A DNA stretch of 64,000 nucleotides from positions 124,001 to 188,000 of the forward strand of contig NZ_BMLQ01000002.1 of the NCBI RefSeq assembly GCF_014645315.1, read 5' to 3'. Origin of the DNA: Citricoccus zhacaiensis. Its GTDB lineage: Bacteria > Actinomycetota > Actinomycetes > Actinomycetales > Micrococcaceae. The notes beneath the pieces were generated by a model that was not told the origin of the DNA, ran no database searches, and saw nothing but the letters and a program-made list of their open reading frames with translations. Position numbers and translations under genes: made by a program. This document shows, in pieces, positions 59,196-64,000 of this stretch. How positions within the stretch are numbered: position 1 is the stretch's first letter; the number at the start of each line of letters is the position of its first letter.

Positions 59196-61124
59196 TCGAC
59201 GCTGCACGGTGTGTCCGCGTCTCCGCTGGGCGCGCTCGTCATGCGTCGTCCACCGCGTGGCGACGATCATGGCCAGCACCAGTGCCGGCAACTCGCCCAT
59301 GGCCCAGGACACGGCACCACCGACTTGCTGGTCCGTCACCGGGTCTGTCCACGGCAGGTGGTCCATCCCCGTGAAGAAGGCTCCGCCCAGGGGGGATGTG
59401 TTGCTGAGCAGGAACAGCCCGAAGAAGGTGTGGAAGACCATGGAGGGCAGCAGCAATGCCAGCCGCAGCGGGAAGAAGGGCCGCTGAGGGCCGGGGTCGG
59501 TCCCGATCACCACGTTGGTGAACAGGTACCCCACGAGGAAGAAGTGCACCATCATCAAGACGTGGAGCACATGGCTGCGCATGGCCAGCTCAAACAGAGG
59601 GGTCAGGTAGAAGATCGCCATCGAGACGGGTACGTGGAGCGCGGCGACTACCGGATGGGTGAAGAACTGTGCCCACCGGGCGTGCAGGACCGCCATCAGC
59701 AGTTCCCGCGGTCCGCTCGTTCCATCCTGGCGACGTGGGATTGCGCGCAGGGCCAGGGTGACGGGCGAGCCGAGCACGATGAAGATCGGCAACACCGAGA
59801 GCAGCATCATGTGCTGCATCATGTGCGCGCTGAACAGAACCCGGCCGTAGACGCCGACCCCGCCGCTGGCCGTCCAGACCAGCAGCGCCATGCCGAGGAG
59901 CCAGCACACCATGCGGGCCGCCGGCCAGGCGTCGCCACGACGCCGGAGCCGCAGCGCCCAGGACAGGTAGACCCACGCCCCTGCCCCCGCCAGAAGGAGG
60001 AAGAGCGGGTCGAGACTCCACTGTGTGACCAGGCCGGCGAACCAAGGGACGGGCAATCCGGCCAGTTCCGCGCCCTCCGAGATCCGGGCCTGCGGTATGG
60101 GCGGGGAGGAGGACCCCAGCGCGACGGAGACCCCCACCACCGCCGCCATGATGAGCACCTCTACGGCAGCCAGCCGCCAAAAGGGCCAGCTCGGGCCACC
60201 GGCGGCCGTCACGAGCGGGATCGTGGAACGCCGGTGCCACCAGCCGGCGGCCGCTAGGGCGGTGAAGGCCAGGAGCTTCACCGCGAGGAGCTGACCCCAG
60301 GTGGTGGTCAGCAGCTGCCACGGGCTCTCCAGTCGGATCCATGCACCGGCAGCACCGGACAGGACGACCATCACCACCGCCCAGCCGGCGATCGTGGAGA
60401 ACCGGGAGATCACCGGCCTGAGGTGGTCCCTCGTGCCCAGCATCGCGAAGACCAGCACGGCCAGCGCCCCCGCCCACAGGCTGATACCCACCAGGTGGAG
60501 CCATAGCGCCGAGACGGCGAGTTCGTGGTCCCCGGCGCTGGAGGCATGGCCGAGGCCGGCGCGCGGGGCCAGTGCCGCACCGGCGGCGACGGCCGCCCAG
60601 CAGGCACCGGCCGACGTCGTGCTCAACACTGCCAGGGCTGCGGTCACGGCCGAGAGGACCACTGCCCAGGCCAGCGTCGCGCCGAGGTCGATGCCTGAGA
60701 TGAACTGGACCACCAACGCCGGGTAGCCGGGCCCGCCGATGCTGGATCCCATGACGGAGGCATGGACGAACACCAGGTGGACCGCTTGCGCGAGGGCCCA
60801 GACGATGGCGGCGACGGCGCTGAGCGTGGCCGCGCGCTGCCATGGTGGCCGGCCAGGCCGCAGGACGACGGCGCACAGCGTGAGTCCGCCGAGCGTCACC
60901 ATGGCCGCCAGGTGCACCAGGGCATTGACCAGGGGCAGCCCCCACCGCACCAGCGCGCCTGGATCCACGAGTCCCCCGGACACCGCAACGCCGCTGAGGA
61001 GGATGGCGGCCGCGGCCACCATGAGCGCGATGACTAGCGCTGCCGCCAGGAGCGAGGCGGCCGGCCAGGGCGCTCCGCCGGTGTCCTCCTGGCCCGGCGT
61101 GTTCCGAAGGTCGACCTGGCTCAT
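59193..61124 (-). CDS. CopD-CtaG fusion: copper-resistance/cytochrome oxidase assembly membrane protein
   Basis: A 643-aa polytopic protein. The N-terminal half (about 20-350, eight or so TM) matches CopD-type copper import proteins. The C-terminal half (about 375-625) matches the caa3-type CtaG oxidase assembly family, with the His/Met-rich HMMQHMMLL and the MVHFFLVGYLF segment. The fusion is common in actinobacteria and probably brings copper to cytochrome c oxidase. ATG 61124 overlaps the cupredoxin stop (ATGA). Confidence 0.88.
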   Translation of the reverse strand: MSQVDLRNTPGQEDTGGAPWPAASLLAAALVIALMVAAAAILLSGVAVSGGLVDPGALVRWGLPLVNALVHLAAMVTLGGLTLCAVVLRPGRPPWQRAATLSAVAAIVWALAQAVHLVFVHASVMGSSIGGPGYPALVVQFISGIDLGATLAWAVVLSAVTAALAVLSTTSAGACWAAVAAGAALAPRAGLGHASSAGDHELAVSALWLHLVGISLWAGALAVLVFAMLGTRDHLRPVISRFSTIAGWAVVMVVLSGAAGAWIRLESPWQLLTTTWGQLLAVKLLAFTALAAAGWWHRRSTIPLVTAAGGPSWPFWRLAAVEVLIMAAVVGVSVALGSSSPPIPQARISEGAELAGLPVPWFAGLVTQWSLDPLFLLLAGAGAWVYLSWALRLRRRGDAWPAARMVCWLLGMALLVWTASGGVGVYGRVLFSAHMMQHMMLLSVLPIFIVLGSPVTLALRAIPRRQDGTSGPRELLMAVLHARWAQFFTHPVVAALHVPVSMAIFYLTPLFELAMRSHVLHVLMMVHFFLVGYLFTNVVIGTDPGPQRPFFPLRLALLLPSMVFHTFFGLFLLSNTSPLGGAFFTGMDHLPWTDPVTDQQVGGAVSWAMGELPALVLAMIVATRWTTHDERAQRRRGHTVQRR

Positions 61125-61594
61125 GGAGACTCCGCCACGGTGATCGTGGTGTGCATGCCCTGCGCGTGGTGTCCGACGAGCGTGCAGACCAACTCGAGCT
61201 CCTCGCCGGCGGAGACTGTGATCGCCATGATGTGCGTCTCGCCGGGGTCGAGCTCCGGCGATGCCCACGAACCCTGTTCACCATGGATGACGACATCGTG
61301 GCTGGCCCCTCCGGCGTTGGTCACCTCCACGTGCACCTCGCCGGGGATCAGCTGCGCCCCACCGGTCTCGATGCTCCACTCAGTCAGTCCCAGCCGCAGC
61401 CGATCGGTGGCCGCGGCGGAGTGTGCAGCGGAGTGTGGTGCGGCGGAGTGTGCGGGCACCGGTTCTTCCGATCCGCACCCGACGACTACCAGGCCCAGGG
61501 TCACGGCCAGCGCCGAGCCGAACATCGCGGCCCATACCGACGCCCGGGGCGGCAATGTCCTGCGGTGCGCGGAACGGAGCGGTCCGGAGGTCAC
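61121..61594 (-). CDS. Cupredoxin-like lipoprotein
   Basis: A 157-aa exported protein. A signal peptide ends in a lipobox with C40 (VVVGC). A His/Ala-rich linker follows. The cupredoxin domain (about 65-155) carries the copper ligands H99, C137, H142 and M147, with the C-x4-H-x4-M spacing of type 1 sites. It could carry electrons or deliver copper outside the membrane, next to the CopD-CtaG protein. Starts with GTG 61594, overlapping the CcmH stop (GTGA). Confidence 0.85.
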   Translation of the reverse strand: MTSGPLRSAHRRTLPPRASVWAAMFGSALAVTLGLVVVGCGSEEPVPAHSAAPHSAAHSAAATDRLRLGLTEWSIETGGAQLIPGEVHVEVTNAGGASHDVVIHGEQGSWASPELDPGETHIMAITVSAGEELELVCTLVGHHAQGMHTTITVAESP

Positions 61595-62526
61595 GGCAGC
61601 ACCTCTGCGGGCATCTGGCCGAGTCCGCCCTCCAGGAAGGCGGTGACCTGGTCGGCGGCGGGATGCTCAGGTGCCAACTGGACGAACTGCTGGAGCAGCG
61701 CGGAGGCCCGGTCAGGGTCCTCGCCGTGCACCAGGGCGCCGAGGAGCAACAGGCTGGGAGCGTGGTCCTGCCGGACGCGCAGGGACTCCTCCAGGACCTC
61801 GCGTGCTGCCCTCGGTTCGCCGCTGCGGACGAGGGCGAAGGCATGCCGGTAGCGGGTATCGGGGTCCAGGGGCCGAAGTCGCGTGGCGGCGGCGTACGCC
61901 TTGACGGCCTCGGCGTCCTTGCCGGCCTCCTCCAGGGCGCCCGCGAAGGCGAGCCGCAGTCCGGCGTTCCCTGGTGCGTGGTCGACGGCGTCACGCAAGA
62001 TGGGAAGGGTATCAACCGGTCCCGCGCCCTCCTGTTGCATGCCCTGTGGCACCGGTGCCCCAGCGCGCGGGACCAGCAACCACACGCCAACGAGGGTGGT
62101 GGCCGCCAAGGCCAGAAGTCCGGTCCACCGCCGCCGGTTGGCGGGGCCACCACGGACCAGGAGCACGACGACGGCGGCCCCGACCAGTGCGACGGGCGCG
62201 GCCCACAGCAGCCAGCCGTAACCGGTGTGGGGCGGTGCCAGCAGCACCTCATCTCCGTAGCGCTCGGCGAACCACGCCTGGATCTCATGCGCTGAACGGC
62301 CCTGTCTGACCTGCTGCTCCACCGTCCGCCGCATCGCATCGGACAGCAGGGCGCTCGAATCGGCGATGCTCTCCCCGGCGCAGGTGGGACAGCGCAGTGA
62401 TTGGGAGACTTCGCGGGCCGTGTCCTCCGCCGAGACCGGGCCAGAATCCGTCGCGGCGGACCACAGTCCCAGGATCGCGAAGATCCCGATGGCCACGGCC
62501 ACAGACCACGCCAGCACCCGCCTCAT
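61591..62526 (-). CDS. ccmH: Cytochrome c biogenesis protein CcmH with TPR extension
   Basis: A 311-aa protein. A signal anchor is followed by the CcmH domain with the LRCPTC motif (C46, C49) that handles apocytochrome thiols, and the IQAWFAERYGDEVLLAPP segment. Two TM helices come next (about 105-155), then a TPR-like region (about 180-300), the arrangement of CcmH-CcmI fusions. It works with CcmG and CcmF in haem ligation. ATG 62526 overlaps the CcmG stop. Confidence 0.9.
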   Translation of the reverse strand: MRRVLAWSVAVAIGIFAILGLWSAATDSGPVSAEDTAREVSQSLRCPTCAGESIADSSALLSDAMRRTVEQQVRQGRSAHEIQAWFAERYGDEVLLAPPHTGYGWLLWAAPVALVGAAVVVLLVRGGPANRRRWTGLLALAATTLVGVWLLVPRAGAPVPQGMQQEGAGPVDTLPILRDAVDHAPGNAGLRLAFAGALEEAGKDAEAVKAYAAATRLRPLDPDTRYRHAFALVRSGEPRAAREVLEESLRVRQDHAPSLLLLGALVHGEDPDRASALLQQFVQLAPEHPAADQVTAFLEGGLGQMPAEVLP

Positions 62527-63056
62527 GGTTCTTCCTCTTCACTCACAGAGGTGCCGTGGACGAGGGGAACGATGACGGAATCAATCCAGTCCTGGTCCAC
62601 CGCACCGAACCGGTGGGCGGCGATGGTCCCGTCCCGGTCCACCACGAAGGTCTGGGGCATCCCGCTGATCCCCCACTCGACCGCAAGGGTCCCCTCGGTG
62701 TCCACCACACTGGGGAAGCTCACTCCCGTCTCCGCCACGAGGTCCTGGGCCGCATCCGTCCGGTCCCGGGTGTTGATCCCCAGCACGTGCAGGCCGTCGT
62801 CACCGTGAGCATCCTGGGCCGCCTCAAGAACGGGCATCTCGTCCCGGCAGGGTCCACACCAGGATGCCCAGGCGTTGACGACGACAACCTCTCCCGCCAG
62901 CTCGGCAATGTCTTGGGGATTGCCCTGGAGGTCGAGACCGGACAAGGGCGGCGCCACGCGGGGGCCGTCGTCGGCGCCGTGCTGGCAGCCCGCCAAGACC
63001 AGCACCCCGATGGCCGTTGCCGCCATGGTGCGCACCGATGCCTTGCCGCGCCTCAT
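62523..63056 (-). CDS. ccmG: Thiol-disulfide reductase CcmG/DsbE (TlpA-like)
   Basis: A 177-aa lipoprotein thioredoxin. The lipobox Cys is C24 (VLAGC) and the active site is WCGPC (C67, C70) in a thioredoxin fold; GMPQTFVVD supplies the cis-Pro loop. It keeps apocytochrome c haem-binding thiols reduced, or reduces CcmH. ATG 63056 overlaps the CcmF stop (ATGA) and its own stop overlaps the ccmH ATG. Confidence 0.9.
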   Translation of the reverse strand: MRRGKASVRTMAATAIGVLVLAGCQHGADDGPRVAPPLSGLDLQGNPQDIAELAGEVVVVNAWASWCGPCRDEMPVLEAAQDAHGDDGLHVLGINTRDRTDAAQDLVAETGVSFPSVVDTEGTLAVEWGISGMPQTFVVDRDGTIAAHRFGAVDQDWIDSVIVPLVHGTSVSEEEEP

Positions 63057-64000
63057 GCCCGCTGTCCCACCGGCGCAGGATCTGAGCGAGGGGACGGGCG
63101 CGCTGGTGCGGCACGACGACTGCGCGGCCAACCGGCGATGGCTGCGCCGAGGATCATGATGCCCGCTGACGTCCAGAGCCAGCTGACGAGGGGGTTGACC
63201 GCCAGACGGAGGGTGACAAGCCCGGACTCCTCGTCCACGTCCAGGAGGGTGACGTAGACGTCGCGCAGCAGCTCGCTGCGGATCTGCGGTCCCGCGAGCA
63301 TGGTGCGCTCTGTTTCGTACCAGCGCAGTTCCGGCTCCACGACGGTGACGAACTCCTGCCCCTGGCCCAGCGCCACCTGGGCGGCCGCCACGCTGCGGCG
63401 TCCCTCGTCCCGGCCATCGAGTCCGATCACCGTGACCGTTGTCTCCCCGGCCGTCACCGTCCCCCCGACGGGGACGCTCTCCTGGGTGACCGTGCCCAGT
63501 CCACCGCCCAGAACGGCCACGGCAGCCACGGCGATACCGGTGTGGGCGACCCACGCGCCGACGGCGAGCCGGTCGCGCCGGCGTCGATCGGATGCCACCA
63601 TAGCGAGGCTGGCCACGGCGAAAGCGGCCAGGCCGGCGCTGACGGCCAGCCACACCTCGGAGAAGATCAGGGCGACCGCGCCCAGGCAGGTCAGTCCGGC
63701 CAAGGCCGGCAGGCGCATACGGCGTGCCGTCGAGCGCCACGTGCCGGTACGCACCGGCAGCCACGGTCCGAGCACCATCATGACGAGCAGAAGGAGTGCG
63801 AGTGGAGCCAGTGTCCGGTGGTACCACGGCGGACCGACCGACAGTCGCTCACCCGTGGTGGCCAGCAGGATCGACGGGAGCGTCGTGCCCACCAGCACGA
63901 CGAGGGTGACGAGGACCAACAGCGTCCGGTTGACCCGGAGGGCGGTGGACCGGGACACGAGCGACGGCGTCGAGGTGTCCCCCAGTTCACGGCGGCGCCG
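63053..64000 (-). CDS. ccmF: Haem lyase CcmF, C-terminal part (cut by the window edge)
   Basis: The last 315 residues of a CcmF. The reading frame is open through position 64000, so the real start lies beyond the window. Family features are the SRSTALRVNRTLLVLVT segment, the LSVGPPWYHR motif, several TM helices, a large extracytoplasmic loop (about 175-270) and a final TM. The haem-binding WWD domain would be in the missing part. CcmF joins haem to apocytochrome c. Confidence 0.88.
   Translation of the reverse strand, partial: RRRRELGDTSTPSLVSRSTALRVNRTLLVLVTLVVLVGTTLPSILLATTGERLSVGPPWYHRTLAPLALLLLVMMVLGPWLPVRTGTWRSTARRMRLPALAGLTCLGAVALIFSEVWLAVSAGLAAFAVASLAMVASDRRRRDRLAVGAWVAHTGIAVAAVAVLGGGLGTVTQESVPVGGTVTAGETTVTVIGLDGRDEGRRSVAAAQVALGQGQEFVTVVEPELRWYETERTMLAGPQIRSELLRDVYVTLLDVDEESGLVTLRLAVNPLVSWLWTSAGIMILGAAIAGWPRSRRAAPARPSPRSDPAPVGQRA

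Noticed and set aside
1-64000. tRNA, rRNA, CRISPR array, insertion sequence or prophage
   Set aside because: I looked for cloverleaf-type sequences, regularly spaced direct repeats, and transposase, integrase or phage-type proteins on both strands and found none that hold up.

Overview
The window is about 64 kb of very GC-rich, densely coding DNA with actinobacterial hallmarks: GTG starts, many genes coupled by 4-nt ATGA/GTGA overlaps, and TANNNT boxes 6-8 nt before start codons (leaderless mRNAs). It also carries actinobacterial families (CsoR, DUF222/HNH, CGNR zinc finger, GAF-type ALDH regulator) and an Arthrobacter/Brevibacterium-like homoprotocatechuate dioxygenase. I infer a soil-type Micrococcales chromosome, probably Micrococcaceae. 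I see no rRNA, tRNA, CRISPR array, prophage or insertion sequence.

Layout. 0.1-5.2 kb: quinate/shikimate-type island (TIM-barrel isomerase or dehydratase, IclR regulator, MHS transporter, type II dehydroquinase, and an MFS pseudogene with an internal deletion). 5.2-12.4 kb: rlmN, an orphan asparagine-synthetase-like protein, an MFS exporter, an MpaB-type oxygenase coupled to a polytopic membrane protein. 12.5-18.0 kb: metal block: a three-helix-bundle protein, a low-molecular-weight phosphatase homologue lacking its nucleophilic cysteine, a CDF exporter, then csoR-copZ-copA behind two clear CsoR operators. 18.1-28.2 kb: one long minus-strand homoprotocatechuate meta-cleavage operon containing an FAH-RraA fusion protein and a MobA-like flavin hydroxylase. 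28.4-30.1 kb: DUF222/HNH protein. 30.2-37.1 kb: hydroxy-dicarboxylate island (2HCT transporter, HMG-CoA-lyase-like enzyme, class III CoA transferase, D-2-hydroxyacid dehydrogenase, isopropylmalate-dehydrogenase-like enzyme, IclR), best explained as (R)-citramalate and/or D-malate use. 37.1-41.9 kb: TPP enzyme, Lrp, SulP permease, SRPBCC protein. 42.0-46.7 kb: alcohol and aldehyde dehydrogenases with a GAF regulator and DUF779. 46.7-51.6 kb: PucR regulator, NCS1 permease, amidohydrolase, DinB-like protein. 51.7-56.8 kb: second TPP enzyme, CGNR regulator, CitE-like lyase, two small membrane proteins. 56.9-64.0 kb: one overlapping minus-strand series: CcmF (cut by the window edge), CcmG, CcmH-TPR, cupredoxin lipoprotein, CopD-CtaG, CPBP protease, MATE exporter.

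The unifying theme is peripheral carbon catabolism under paired control. CRP/GlxR-like boxes (GTGA-N6-TCAC core) sit upstream of at least five catabolic units. In the 30-37 kb island two promoters carry the same IclR-type palindrome (TTCCCA-N5-TGGGAA) and CRP-like box at identical spacing, which marks one regulon. Most worth following up: the FAH-RraA fusion inside a pathway lacking HpaF and HpaBC, the duplicated promoter of the 30-37 kb island, the pseudo-phosphatase pair, and the System I cytochrome c maturation series joined to copper proteins.
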